Part shown: positions 37,111-45,712 of the stretch, one piece after another
Layout of the letters: each line of letters starts with the position of its first letter
How positions within the stretch are numbered: the first letter of the stretch is position 1
Assembly (NCBI RefSeq): GCF_900111925.1
Contig: NZ_FOKA01000002.1
Coordinates: forward strand, 1-64,000
Length of the DNA: 64,000 nucleotides
DNA from: Cellulomonas marina
Lineage (GTDB): Bacteria > Actinomycetota > Actinomycetes > Actinomycetales > Cellulomonadaceae
Direction: 5' to 3'
Program-made: the position numbers and the translations under genes
The notes under the pieces: generated by a model
What the model saw: only the letters and a program-made list of their open reading frames with translations
The model's database searches: none
Told to the model about the DNA's origin: nothing

Positions 37111-37317
37111 GTGACCGAGTCCGACATCCCCCTGCCCGACGCGAGCGTGACCGGCGAGGACGTGGAGCGCGCGCCCGGGCCCGACAGCGCCCCCGACGCG
37201 CTCGGCGACCCCGGCATCGACGAGGTGCGCGCCGAGCGCGAGGACGACGACGCCGTCGCCCGGTCGTTCGGCGAGGAGGGGACCGACACCGACCCCGCCA
37301 GCTTCCTGTCGCCCTGA
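37111..37317 (+). CDS. Small acidic hypothetical protein (68 aa)
   Basis: A 68-aa very acidic, probably disordered protein (Asp/Glu about a third of residues, no Cys, Trp or Tyr). The GTG at 37111 has GGAGG 5 nt upstream, which decides the start inside a much longer open frame. The end, DTDPASFLSP, with its acidic context, looks like a conserved tail. Related short acidic proteins are common in Cellulomonadaceae as I recall; function unknown. Confidence 0.6.
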   Translation: MTESDIPLPDASVTGEDVERAPGPDSAPDALGDPGIDEVRAEREDDDAVARSFGEEGTDTDPASFLSP

Positions 37318-37342
37318 GCCGGCCTCTGCCACGATCGGTGGC

Positions 37343-37753
37343 ATGGCTGGGGGCAGGGGTACGGGCACGAGCGGGAGCGCGCCGCGGGACGGGTTGCTCG
37401 CGCGCGTCGACGCGCTGACCGCGCACCACGAGGACCGCGAGACCAAGCGCATGTTCGGCGGGACCGCCGTCATGCTCGACGGGGTCATGGCGGTCGCCGT
37501 CATGCGCGACGGGCTGCTCGTGCGCGTGGACCCCTCGCAGGGGCCCGGGCTCCTGCGCGAGCCCGGGGTCGAGCCCTTCGTCATGGGCGGCCAGGAGGGC
37601 TCGCCGGGATGGGTGCGCGTCCTGGCGGAGGTGCTGGAAGACGACGACGAGCTCGAGGAGTGGGTCGACCGCGGCGTCGCCCGCGCGCGCGTGCTCGGCG
37701 CGCTGCCCGACGCGGGGACGCGCGCGCGCCGACGGCGGGCCGCCCGGTCCTAG
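37343..37753 (+). CDS. TfoX N-terminal domain protein
   Basis: A 136-aa protein with the TfoX/Sxy N-terminal domain: the ETKRMFGGTAVMLDGVMAVA segment and GLLVRVDPSQGPGLL, ending with WVRVLAEVLEDDDELEEWVD. In proteobacteria Sxy/TfoX is a competence coactivator; stand-alone domains in Actinobacteria are uncharacterised. The N-terminal ~15 residues and basic C-tail are disordered. The ATG at 37343 follows CACGAT by 7 nt, a weak leaderless-type -10. Confidence 0.82.
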   Translation: MAGGRGTGTSGSAPRDGLLARVDALTAHHEDRETKRMFGGTAVMLDGVMAVAVMRDGLLVRVDPSQGPGLLREPGVEPFVMGGQEGSPGWVRVLAEVLEDDDELEEWVDRGVARARVLGALPDAGTRARRRRAARS

Positions 37754-37792
37754 GCCGCGGCGCCCGCCGCCCGCGTCGCGGCGGGACGCCCG

Positions 37793-38701
37793 TCAGCGGC
37801 GCTCCTCCTGGTGCACCTGCGCGGCCAGTGCCGCCGCGCCGATGATGCCGGCGTCGTTGCGCAAGGCCGCGGGGACGATCCGCGTCCGCAGGTCCAGCAG
37901 GGGCAGGAAGCTCTCGTGCTTCTTGCTCACCCCGCCGCCGACGACGATGAGGTCCGGCCAGAACAGGTTCTCGACCACCGAGAAGTAGCGCTGCAGGCGC
38001 TGCGCCCACTGCTCCCAGTCCAGGCCCTCGCGGTCGCGGGCGGAGTCGGCTGCGCGGCTCTCGGCGTCGTGCCCGTCGATCTCGAGGTGGCCGAGCTCCG
38101 TGTTGGGCACGAGGCGGCCGTCGACGAACAGCGCGCTGCCGATGCCCGTGCCGAGCGTCGCGACGAGCACGACCCCGCGCACGTCCTTCGCCGCACCGTG
38201 CTGCACCTCGGCGAAGCCGGCGGCGTCGGCGTCGTTGACGGCCAGCACGTGGCGCCCGGTCGCCTCCGCGACGACGCCTTCCACGTCCGTACCGATCCAG
38301 GACTTGTCGACGTTGGCCGCGGACTGCGCCACGCCGTGCAGGATCACCGCGGGGAACGTCACCCCGAGCGGCACGTCGGGCGCGAGGTCGAAGCTCGCGA
38401 CCACCTCCGCCACGGTCCGCGCGACCGCCTCGGGCGTCGACGGCTGCGGCGTCGGGATGCGGACGCGGTCTCGCTCGAAGGCGCCGGAGGCCACGTCGAC
38501 CGGCGCGCCCTTGATGCCGCTGCCGCCGATGTCGACGCCGAAGGCCAGCGCGGCCGGGACCGTCGCGGTGTCGAGCGAGCGGCGGTCGTGCTTGTCGGCG
38601 CCCTCGTCGTCGTGCCCGTGCCCGTGCCCGTGCCCGTCGTGCTCGTGCTCGTCGTGCCCGTGCTTCTCGTGCTTGTGCTTGTGCTTCTTGTCCTTGCTCA
38701 T
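37793..38701 (-). CDS. ppgK: Polyphosphate glucokinase with His-rich N-terminal tail
   Basis: A ROK-family kinase that phosphorylates glucose with polyphosphate (and usually ATP); 302 aa. The phosphate-binding [12 protein letters not shown] starts at residue 54, with [29 protein letters not shown] (catalytic Asp) and [11 protein letters not shown] typical of PpgK. The first 38 residues are an unusual Lys/His/Asp-rich tail with 12 histidines, not part of the catalytic domain. The ATG at 38701 overlaps the map stop (ATGA). It fits with glucose released by the GH13 enzyme at 5.7-7.6 kb. Confidence 0.93.
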   Translation of the reverse strand: MSKDKKHKHKHEKHGHDEHEHDGHGHGHGHDDEGADKHDRRSLDTATVPAALAFGVDIGGSGIKGAPVDVASGAFERDRVRIPTPQPSTPEAVARTVAEVVASFDLAPDVPLGVTFPAVILHGVAQSAANVDKSWIGTDVEGVVAEATGRHVLAVNDADAAGFAEVQHGAAKDVRGVVLVATLGTGIGSALFVDGRLVPNTELGHLEIDGHDAESRAADSARDREGLDWEQWAQRLQRYFSVVENLFWPDLIVVGGGVSKKHESFLPLLDLRTRIVPAALRNDAGIIGAAALAAQVHQEERR

Positions 38702-39567
38702 GGCAGCGTCAGGATCTCCGCTCCGTCATCGGTGACCAGAAGGGTGTGCTCGAACTGGGCGCTGCGACGCCCGTCCGCGGTGACCACGGTCCAGCCGTCG
38801 TCCCAGGTGCGCCAGTCGGGGGTGCCGAGGTTGAGCATGGGCTCGATGGTGAAGACCATGCCCGGCTCGATGACGCGGTCGTACGCGGGGGCGGCGTCGT
38901 AGTGCGGGACGACCAGCCCCGTGTGGAACGCGGGCCCCACCCCGTGGCCGGTGTAGTCCCGCACCACGCCGTAGCCGAACCGCGCGGCGTACCGCTCGAT
39001 GACGCGGCCGATGACGTTGACCTCGCGGCCGGGGCGGACCGCGCCGATGGCCCGGCGCAGCGCCTCGGCGGTCCGCTCGACGAGGAGCGCCGTCTCCTCG
39101 TCGACCTCGCCCACCGCGTACGTGGCGTTCGTGTCGCCGTGGACGCCGCCGACGAAGGCGGTGACGTCGACGTTGACGACGTCGCCCTCCTGCAGGACCG
39201 TCGAGTCGGGGATGCCGTGGCAGATCACCTCGTTGACGGACGTGCACAGCGACTTGGGGAAGCCGCGGTAGCCCAGCGTCGAGGGGTACGCGCCGTGGTC
39301 GAGGAGGAACTCGTGCCCCACCCGGTCCAGCTCGTCGGTCGTGACGCCGGGCGCGACGTGCCGACCGACCTCGGCCAGCGCCTGCGCCGCGAGCCGCGAC
39401 GCCACCCGCACGCGTTCGACGGTGCCGGCGTCGAGGACGTCGCTGCCGGTCCACGGCTGCGGGGCGGGGCGGCCGACGTACTCGGGGCGGGCGATCTGCG
39501 GCGGCACCGGCCGACGGGGCGAGACGACCCCGGGCGTGAGGGCCGCGCGCGGCGCGTGGACGGGCAT
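38698..39567 (-). CDS. map: Methionine aminopeptidase (type I)
   Basis: Removes the initiator methionine; 289 aa. The metal ligands are visible: two Asp in [19 protein letters not shown], His in [12 protein letters not shown], Glu in FTIEPML and Glu in QFEHTLLV. The N-terminal ~40 residues are a Pro-rich extension with PEYVGRP, as in actinobacterial MapB-type enzymes. The ATG at 39567 lies 6 nt after TAGACT (leaderless). First in an operon with ppgK. Confidence 0.96.
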   Translation of the reverse strand: MPVHAPRAALTPGVVSPRRPVPPQIARPEYVGRPAPQPWTGSDVLDAGTVERVRVASRLAAQALAEVGRHVAPGVTTDELDRVGHEFLLDHGAYPSTLGYRGFPKSLCTSVNEVICHGIPDSTVLQEGDVVNVDVTAFVGGVHGDTNATYAVGEVDEETALLVERTAEALRRAIGAVRPGREVNVIGRVIERYAARFGYGVVRDYTGHGVGPAFHTGLVVPHYDAAPAYDRVIEPGMVFTIEPMLNLGTPDWRTWDDGWTVVTADGRRSAQFEHTLLVTDDGAEILTLP

Positions 39568-39573
39568 GGTGGC

Positions 39574-39579
39574 AGTCTA
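39574..39579 (-). promoter_or_regulatory. -10 element of map (leaderless type)
   Basis: TAGACT on the minus strand ends 6 nt before the map ATG. Confidence 0.55.
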
Positions 39580-39620
39580 GGGACGCCGACCAGCGCAGGG
39601 ACGACGAGAGGAGCCGCGAC

Positions 39621-39794
39621 GTGGCGGACGGGTACTGGTACAACACGCGGACGCACGAGGTCGAGGAGGGCCGCCAGAGCGACTGGTCGCACCTCATGGG
39701 TCCCTACGCCACGCGCGGGGAGGCCGCGAAGGCGCTCGAGACGGCGAAGGCGCGCACGCAGGCCTGGGACGACGAGGACGCGCAGCGCTCCTGA
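39621..39794 (+). CDS. SPOR-like small protein (57 aa)
   Basis: A 57-aa protein divergent from map. YWYNTRTHEVEEGRQSDW followed by HLMGPYATRGEAAKALETAK looks like a minimal SPOR-type domain, such as short proteins found next to map in Cellulomonadaceae (recollection). The GTG at 39621 has GAGGAG 8 nt upstream. No signal peptide, so not obviously cell-wall targeted. Codon use fits the neighbourhood. Function unknown. Confidence 0.75.
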   Translation: MADGYWYNTRTHEVEEGRQSDWSHLMGPYATRGEAAKALETAKARTQAWDDEDAQRS

Positions 39795-39816
39795 CCCCCC
39801 AGCGCCCCGCGGCGCC

Positions 39817-40515
39817 TCAGCGGTCCGTGAGCGCGAGCTCGCCGGTCCCGAGGGCCCGGGCGCGCGCCTCGCGGTCGGCCCTGCGGCGCAGCCGGGCGAC
39901 GTCGTCGCCCGCGCCGGTCAGCAGCGCCGACACCGCGCCGGCCAGCCGCACGTCGCCGGCGGCGTGCTCCTCCGCGAGCACGTCCAGCCCCGCCGCCGCC
40001 GCCTCGAGCCTGCCCAGCACGAGGACGAGTCCCGGGTCCGTCGCCAGGCGGCGGTCGTCCAGCGCGTCGGCCAGCGCGCGCAGGCGGGGGGCGAGCAGCG
40101 GCGTCGCGGCCGCCGCCCGTCGCCGCAGCCCGCGCGCGAGGGCGGCACGGCGGGCGCGCTCGCGGGCGGCACGACCCAGCCGGGCAGCACCGGCCCCCGG
40201 GACGGCGGCGAGGACGTGCGCCACCACGCCCGGCCACCACGACCGGCGCAGGGGCCAGGCGCCGGCGGCGGCACCGAGGACCTCGAGCGCGGCGAGCAGC
40301 GCGGCGGCCGCCGCCTGCTCCGGGACCCGGTCGAGGGCCGGGACGGTGGCGACGAGTGCAGCCGCGCCGAGGAGCGCCGCGGAGGCCAGGCACCGCCCGT
40401 CGTCGCCCGCGGCGGCCGCGCTGCCGTGCGGGCCCGGTCCGGACCCCAGCGAGGCCAGCAGCGGGACGAGGCCGGCGGCGAGGAGCAGCACGGCGGGCAC
40501 CAGCGACACGTCCAT
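39817..40515 (-). CDS. Hypothetical membrane protein (232 aa)
   Basis: A 232-aa Ala/Leu/Arg-rich protein. Three membrane segments are likely: residues 3-22 (LVPAVLLLAAGLVPLLASL), about 44-60, and about 92-107. The second half is a long helical, charged region (RALADALDDRRLATDPGLVL) that may be a coiled coil. No family recognised. The ATG at 40515 has GGAGG 5 nt upstream, better than the in-frame GTG at 40527. Confidence 0.6.
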   Translation of the reverse strand: MDVSLVPAVLLLAAGLVPLLASLGSGPGPHGSAAAAGDDGRCLASAALLGAAALVATVPALDRVPEQAAAAALLAALEVLGAAAGAWPLRRSWWPGVVAHVLAAVPGAGAARLGRAARERARRAALARGLRRRAAAATPLLAPRLRALADALDDRRLATDPGLVLVLGRLEAAAAGLDVLAEEHAAGDVRLAGAVSALLTGAGDDVARLRRRADREARARALGTGELALTDR

Positions 40516-40643
40516 GGTCGCCTCCACGGCGGCGGGCCCGCGGTGCGGCGCGGGTCGTCGACGAGGTCCGCGGTCCTGGCCCGATCCTGGCAGGGGTGCG
40601 CCGCCCCGTCACCCTGATGCCGGGCCGACGTCGACCCGCGGCC

Positions 40644-41641
40644 TCAGGTGCGTGCGCGCAGGCGCGCGAGCACGGGTCGGTGGTCGGACCCGCCGGTAGC
40701 CGGCAGCACCCGCACCGACAGCACCCGCCAGGCCCGCGGGTCGACGAGCACGTGGTCGATCGGTGCCGACCACCACGAGGCGGCCCATGCGGGCCACGTC
40801 CCGGCGGTCGCGCGGCCGACGGCCCGCGCCGCGTCCACCGCCGGCTCCCACCGCCGCATCCACGGGTGGTCGAGCGTGGCGTTGAGGTCGCCGGCGAGCA
40901 CGAGACCGGGCTCGTCGCGCCACCGCTCGACGAGCGCCCGCCCCTCGGACCGCCAGGCGGCCAGCAGGCGCAGGGCCCCCGGCGCCTCCGGGTGCGCGGC
41001 GACGACGAGCGGCACCGGCGAGCCGGGGTCCTGCGCACGGGCGGCGAGCCCGCCCATCGCCCCGGGGATGGTCTCGACCGCGCGCGGCCCGAGCCGCTCG
41101 GCCAGCAGCAGGGCCGTCGGGCCGGACCGGCGCCCGTCCGCGACGAGGCACCGCACGGGCCACCCGCGGTCGGCGAGCACCGCGGCCGCCGCACCCGCGG
41201 TGGCGCGGGTCGTCTCGGGCAGCACGGCCACGTCCGCCCCGTGCGCGACGACGAGGTCGGCCAGCACCGCGGCCGGCACGACCTCGAGCGTGTTGAACGC
41301 CAGCACCGTCAGGTCGGCGACGGCGTCGTCGCCCGGTTCCGGCCCGTGCCCGGGCAGCGGCCGGCGGCGCGCGACGAGCGCCGGCACGTGTGCCAGGCCG
41401 CCGACGACGAGCCCGGCCCCCACGCCCCGCAGGACCTCCCGCCCGCCGGCGGGGCCCCATCTGGCGCGCGTCCGCGACCGGCGACGAGCAGCGCCGCCCC
41501 GACGACGACCTGCCCCAGTGCGAGCGGGACGCGGAAGGCCAGCGCGTGCGCGAGCCCGGCCCGACCCGCGCCGACGCCGGCGGCGAGCGCCACCGGACCG
41601 GCCGCCACCGCCGCCGCCACGAGGGCGGCCCGCCGCGCCAC
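40644..41641 (-). pseudogene. Endonuclease/exonuclease/phosphatase family gene, frameshifted
   Basis: The gene should encode a ~332-aa membrane-anchored EEP-superfamily enzyme. The GTG at 41641 starts three hydrophobic helices (ALVAAAVAAGPVALAAGVGA and LALGQVVVGAALLVAGRGRA) in one frame. From about 41465 the sequence continues in another frame with RWGPAGGREVLRGVGAGLVV and the EEP domain (LTVLAFNTLEVV, LAGDLNATLDHP, SAPIDHVLVD, GGSDHRPVLA), so the catalytic domain is intact. The span is one base short of a multiple of three, so a single missing base near 41455-41475 explains it. It could be a true inactivation or a sequencing error. A separate GTG at 41423 could still express the catalytic half. 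It follows panB by 8 nt. Confidence 0.75.
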
Positions 41642-41649
41642 GACGGCGG

Positions 41650-42501
41650 CTACCGCTCGAACGTGTGCTCGGGACCGGGGAAGCCGCCGTCCCGCACAGC
41701 CGCCGCGTAGGCCTCCGCCGCGGCGGTCAGCGCGGCGCCCACCTCGCCGAAGCGCCGGGCGAAGCGCGGGCTCCACCCCGTCATCCCGGCCATGTCGGTC
41801 CAGACGAGCACCTGCCCGTCGCACGCCGCGCCGGCGCCGATGCCGATGGTCGGGACCTCGAGCACCTCGGTGACGCGGGCCGCGACGGGCGCGGGGACCA
41901 TCTCGAGGACGACCGCGACCGCGCCCGCCTCCTGCAGCGCCAGGGCGTCGGCGGTGAGGCGGTCCGCGGCCTCCTGCCCGCGGCCCTGCACGCGCGGGCC
42001 GCCCAGCAGGTGCTCGGACTGCGGCGTGAAGCCCAGGTGCCCGACGACCGGCACGCCGGCCCCCGTGAGCGCCTCGACCTGCGGCACGATCCGCGTGCCG
42101 CCCTCGATCTTCACCGCGGCGACGCCGGCCTCCTTGAGCATCCGCACGCCCGAGGCCAGGGCCTGCGCCGGCCCGGCCTCGTAGGAGCCGAAGGGCAGGT
42201 CCGCCACGACGAGGGCGCGTCGTGTCGCCCCGGCGACGGACCGGGCCGCGACGACGAGCTCGTCGAGCGTCACCGGCAGGGTCGTCGCGTGCCCGTGCAT
42301 CGTGTTGCCGATGGAGTCGCCCACGAGCAGCAGGTCCAGCCCGGCCTCGTCGAAGAGACGGGCCGTCACCGCGTCGTAGGCCGTCAGCATCGTCAGCCGT
42401 CGGCCCTCGGCCTTGGCCTGGCGCAGGTGGTGCACGCGCACCCGGCGCGGCGGTGCGGTGGCGCCCGCCCCGCCCGCCCCGCTCGTCGTGCCCTCGCTCA
42501 T
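41650..42501 (-). CDS. panB: 3-Methyl-2-oxobutanoate hydroxymethyltransferase
   Basis: First committed enzyme of pantothenate synthesis, transferring hydroxymethyl from methylene-THF to ketoisovalerate; 283 aa. Conserved motifs: MLTAYDAVTARLFDEAGLD, LLLVGDSIGNTMHGHATTL, DLPFGSYE, VKIEGG, GHLGFTPQ and EMVPAPVA. A ~20-residue disordered Gly/Ala tail precedes the domain. Its ATG overlaps the nadE stop (ATGA). Pantothenate feeds both CoA and the ACP prosthetic group. Confidence 0.97.
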   Translation of the reverse strand: MSEGTTSGAGGAGATAPPRRVRVHHLRQAKAEGRRLTMLTAYDAVTARLFDEAGLDLLLVGDSIGNTMHGHATTLPVTLDELVVAARSVAGATRRALVVADLPFGSYEAGPAQALASGVRMLKEAGVAAVKIEGGTRIVPQVEALTGAGVPVVGHLGFTPQSEHLLGGPRVQGRGQEAADRLTADALALQEAGAVAVVLEMVPAPVAARVTEVLEVPTIGIGAGAACDGQVLVWTDMAGMTGWSPRFARRFGEVGAALTAAAEAYAAAVRDGGFPGPEHTFER

Positions 42502-44177
42502 CGGCCCATCTCCTCGCGCCAGCGCGTCGTCACCGGCAGCCGCCGGTCGCGCCCGAACGCCAGGGCCGTCACCTTCGGCCCCAGCGGGTACTGCCGCCGC
42601 TTCCACTCGGCGCGGTCGACCAGCGTGACGACCCGGTCCACCATGTCCGCCTCGAACCCGCGGGCCAGCAGCTCGTCGCGCCCCTCGGCGTGCTCGACGT
42701 ACGCGTCGAGCAGCCGGTCGAGCACGTCGTACGGCGGCAGCGAGTCCTGGTCGACCTGGCCCGGCCGCAGCTCGGCCGACGGCGGCTTCGTGATGGACGA
42801 CTCCGGGATCGGCGCCAGCTCGTCCGGCCGGAAGCGCGCGTCGAGAGCGGCGTGGTTGCGCCAGCGCGCCAGCGACCACACGCGCGACTTGTCGACGTCC
42901 TTGAGCGGCGCGTACCCGCCCACCGCGTCGCCGTAGATCGTCGAGTACCCGACGGCCAGCTCCGTCTTGTTGCCCGTGGCGAGCACGAGGTGCCCCTCGG
43001 CGTTGGACAGCGCCATGAGGATCACGCCGCGGACGCGGGCCTGCAGGTTCTCCTCCGCGAGCCCCTCGAGGTGCATCTGCCCCTGGAACGCCTCGACCAT
43101 CGGCGCGATGGGCTGGACCCGGTAGTCCGCGCCGATCCGGGCGGCGAGGTCGGCGGCGTCGTCCTTCGAGTGCTCCGAGGAGTACACGGACGGCATCGAC
43201 ACCCCGACCACGTGCTCCCCGCCGATCGCGTCGGCGGCGATCGCGGCGACGAGCGCCGAGTCGATGCCGCCCGACAGGCCGAGCGCCACGGACCGGAACC
43301 CGTTCTTGCGCACGTACCCCGCCAGGCCGGTGACCAGCGCGCGGTACACCGCCTCGTCGGGCGTCAGGTCGGGCACCTGCGGGCCGTCCGCGAGGGGCTC
43401 GCCCGCCTCGGGCAGGTCCCACACCAGCAGGTGCTCGACGAACTGCGGCGCGCTGGCCAGGATCCGCCCGTCCGGCCCGACGACGAACGACCCGCCGTCG
43501 AAGACGAGGTCGTCCTGCCCGCCGACGAGGTTCGTGTAGACCAGCGGCGCCCCGAGCTGCTGCGCCCGCCGCGCGGCCAGCGCCGTGCGCACGTCGGTCT
43601 TGCCCTCCTCGAAGGGGGACGCGTTCGGCACGACGAGGACGTCGACGCCGACCTCGGCCAGCCGGGCCACGGGGCCGCCCTCCTGCCAGATGTCCTCGCA
43701 GATGACCAGGCCCACGCGCCGGCCGTCCACCTCGAGCACGCAGTCCTCGTCGCCCGGGGTGAAGACGCGGAACTCGTCGAAGACCCCGTAGTTCGGCAGG
43801 TGGTGCTTGTCGTACGTCCGCAGCACCTCGCCGCGGTGCAGCACCGCCGCGCGGTTCGTCGGGCGCTCCGGTGCGCCCTCGTGCTCCCGGGCGGTCTTCT
43901 CCCCGATGGTGCCGACGACGACGACGAGCTCGCCCAGGCCCTCGTCGGCGAGCGCGGCCGCCACGCGGTCCACGGCGGCCGCCGTCGCGGCGCGGAAGGA
44001 GTGCCGCAGGGCCAGGTCCTCCACCGGGTAGCCGGTCATCGCCATCTCCGGGAGCACGACGAGGCGCGCGCCGGCCGCGTGCGCCGCCCGGCACGCGTCG
44101 AGCACCGTCGTCGCGTTGCGGGCCAGGTCGCCCAGCCACGTGTCGACCTGGGCCAGGGCGATGCGCAGTCCTGCCAT
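42498..44177 (-). CDS. nadE: Glutamine-dependent NAD+ synthetase
   Basis: Final step of NAD synthesis: amidation of NaAD with glutamine-derived ammonia; 559 aa. The N-terminal nitrilase-type glutaminase has the Glu (VVLPEMAMTGYP), Lys (YDKHHLPNYG) and Cys (GLVICEDIW) triad. The C-terminal synthetase has the P-loop LGLSGGIDSAL near residue 303 and TGNKTELAVGY. The ATG at 44177 lies 7 nt after TAGGCT, excluding the Val-rich repeat-encoded extension that the longer frame would add. Coupled to panB. Confidence 0.96.
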   Translation of the reverse strand: MAGLRIALAQVDTWLGDLARNATTVLDACRAAHAAGARLVVLPEMAMTGYPVEDLALRHSFRAATAAAVDRVAAALADEGLGELVVVVGTIGEKTAREHEGAPERPTNRAAVLHRGEVLRTYDKHHLPNYGVFDEFRVFTPGDEDCVLEVDGRRVGLVICEDIWQEGGPVARLAEVGVDVLVVPNASPFEEGKTDVRTALAARRAQQLGAPLVYTNLVGGQDDLVFDGGSFVVGPDGRILASAPQFVEHLLVWDLPEAGEPLADGPQVPDLTPDEAVYRALVTGLAGYVRKNGFRSVALGLSGGIDSALVAAIAADAIGGEHVVGVSMPSVYSSEHSKDDAADLAARIGADYRVQPIAPMVEAFQGQMHLEGLAEENLQARVRGVILMALSNAEGHLVLATGNKTELAVGYSTIYGDAVGGYAPLKDVDKSRVWSLARWRNHAALDARFRPDELAPIPESSITKPPSAELRPGQVDQDSLPPYDVLDRLLDAYVEHAEGRDELLARGFEADMVDRVVTLVDRAEWKRRQYPLGPKVTALAFGRDRRLPVTTRWREEMGR

Positions 44178-44184
44178 GCCCGCG

Positions 44185-44190
44185 AGCCTA
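44185..44190 (-). promoter_or_regulatory. -10 element of nadE-panB (leaderless type)
   Basis: TAGGCT on the minus strand, 7 nt before the nadE ATG. The 15-bp repeat array begins at the next base, so the -35 region consists of repeat units. Confidence 0.6.
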
Positions 44191-44295
44191 GCCACGACCA
44201 CCGCCGTCACGACGACCGACGTCACGACCACCGACGTCACGACGACCGACGTCACGACCACCGACGCCACGACCACCGACGCCACGACCACCGAC
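44191..44295. repeat. 15-bp minisatellite, 7 copies
   Basis: Seven 15-bp units of g(t/c)cacgac(c/g)accgac at 44191, 44206, 44221, 44236, 44251, 44266 and 44281, with few differences. It fills the space between the divergent nadE and glnA2 start sites, directly beside the nadE -10. Copies carry GACGTC palindromes at several junctions. There are no spacers, so this is not CRISPR. Confidence 0.95.
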
Positions 44296-44344
44296 GCCGC
44301 GCCGCGGCGCCCGGCAGCGCGTCGCATCGGGCAGGATGACCCCC

Positions 44345-45682
44345 ATGGACAGGCAGCAGGAGTTCGTGCTCCGCGCGGTCGAGGAGCGCGACATCCGCTT
44401 CATCCGCCTCTGGTTCACCGACGTGCTCGGTGTGCTGAAGTCGGTGGCGGTCGCCCCGGCCGAGCTCGAGTCGGCGTTCGCGGAGGGCATCGGCTTCGAC
44501 GGCTCGGCCATCGAGGGCCTCACCCGGGTCTACGAGGCCGACATGATCGCTCGCCCGGACCCCACGACGTTCCAGGTGCTGCCCTGGCGGGGGGAGCGGC
44601 ACGGCACCGCCAGCATGTTCTGCGACCTGCTCAACCCCGACGGCGAGCCCTCGTCGGCGGACTCCCGGCAGGTGCTCAAGCGCGCGCTGGCGAAGGCGAG
44701 CGACGCGGGGTTCACCTTCTACACGCACCCCGAGGTGGAGTTCTACCTCTTCGAGGCGCCGGCGGACCCGTCGCGGCCGCTCGTGCCGGTGGACCAGGGC
44801 GGGTACTTCGACCACGTGCCGCGCGGCACGGCGCACGACTTCCGGCGCGCCGTCATCACCATGCTGGAGTCCATGGGCATCTCGGTGGAGTTCTCCCACC
44901 ACGAGGCGGGCCCGGGCCAGAACGAGATCGACCTGCGCTACGCCGACGCGCTGAGCACGGCCGACAACATCATGACGTTCCGGACGGTGGTCAAGGAGAT
45001 CGCCCTCGAGCAGGGCGTCTTCGCCTCCTTCATGCCCAAGCCGCTGGCCGACCAGCCGGGGTCCGGCATGCACACGCACCTGTCCCTCTTCGAGGGCGAC
45101 CGCAACGCCTTCCACGAGCCGGGCAACGAGCTCGAGCTGTCGAAGACAGGTCGGGCCTTCATCGCCGGCATCCTGCGCCACGCCGCGGAGATCGCGGCGG
45201 TGACGAACCAGTTCACGAACTCCTACAAGCGCCTGTGGGGCGGCAGCGAGGCGCCGTCCTACGTCTGCTGGGGCCACAACAACCGCTCGGCGCTGGTCCG
45301 CGTCCCGCTGTACAAGCCGGGCAAGGGCAACTCCAGCCGCATCGAGTACCGCGGCCTGGACTCGGCGACGAACCCGTACCTCGCCTTCGCCGTGCTGCTG
45401 GCCGCCGGGCTCAAGGGCGTCGAGGAGGGCTACGCGCTGCCCGACGGGGCCGAGGACGACGTGTGGGAGCTGACCGACGCGGAGCGCCGGGCCATGGGGA
45501 TCGAGCCGCTGCCGTCCTCGCTCGAGGCGTCGCTGGGCGTCATGGAGCGGTCCGAGCTCGTGGCCGAGACGCTGGGCGAGCACGTCTTCGACTACTTCCT
45601 GCGCAACAAGCGCCAGGAGTGGAAGGAGTACAGCGCCCAGGTGACGCCGTACGAGCTGCAGCGCTTCCTGCCCCGCCTGTGA
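44345..45682 (+). CDS. glnA2: Type I glutamine synthetase, GlnA2-type
   Basis: A 445-aa GSI paralogue. Conserved active-site blocks: IGFDGSAIEG, HPEVEFYLFE, GPGQNEIDLR, GSGMHTHLSLF and NNRSALVRVP. The adenylylation region reads DDVWELT where GlnA proteins have a Tyr (DLYELP), so GlnE probably cannot modify it. I chose the ATG at 44345, 7 nt after CAGGAT (weak -10), over the ATG at 44336. It lies 30 nt before glnE, as in mycobacteria (glnA2-glnE). Whether it makes glutamine or acts on other amines is unknown. Confidence 0.93.
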   Translation: MDRQQEFVLRAVEERDIRFIRLWFTDVLGVLKSVAVAPAELESAFAEGIGFDGSAIEGLTRVYEADMIARPDPTTFQVLPWRGERHGTASMFCDLLNPDGEPSSADSRQVLKRALAKASDAGFTFYTHPEVEFYLFEAPADPSRPLVPVDQGGYFDHVPRGTAHDFRRAVITMLESMGISVEFSHHEAGPGQNEIDLRYADALSTADNIMTFRTVVKEIALEQGVFASFMPKPLADQPGSGMHTHLSLFEGDRNAFHEPGNELELSKTGRAFIAGILRHAAEIAAVTNQFTNSYKRLWGGSEAPSYVCWGHNNRSALVRVPLYKPGKGNSSRIEYRGLDSATNPYLAFAVLLAAGLKGVEEGYALPDGAEDDVWELTDAERRAMGIEPLPSSLEASLGVMERSELVAETLGEHVFDYFLRNKRQEWKEYSAQVTPYELQRFLPRL

Positions 45683-45712
45683 CGTGACCGCGACCCCACC
45701 CCGGCGCCCGTC

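Noticed and set aside
44191-44295. CRISPR-like array
   Set aside because: The 15-bp units are directly adjacent, without spacers, and no cas genes are present.
44178-44327. N-terminal extension of NadE rich in Val-Val-Val-Ala/Thr-Ser
   Set aside because: It is only the translation of the minisatellite; the ATG at 44177 starts the family-conserved domain and has a -10 at the right distance.
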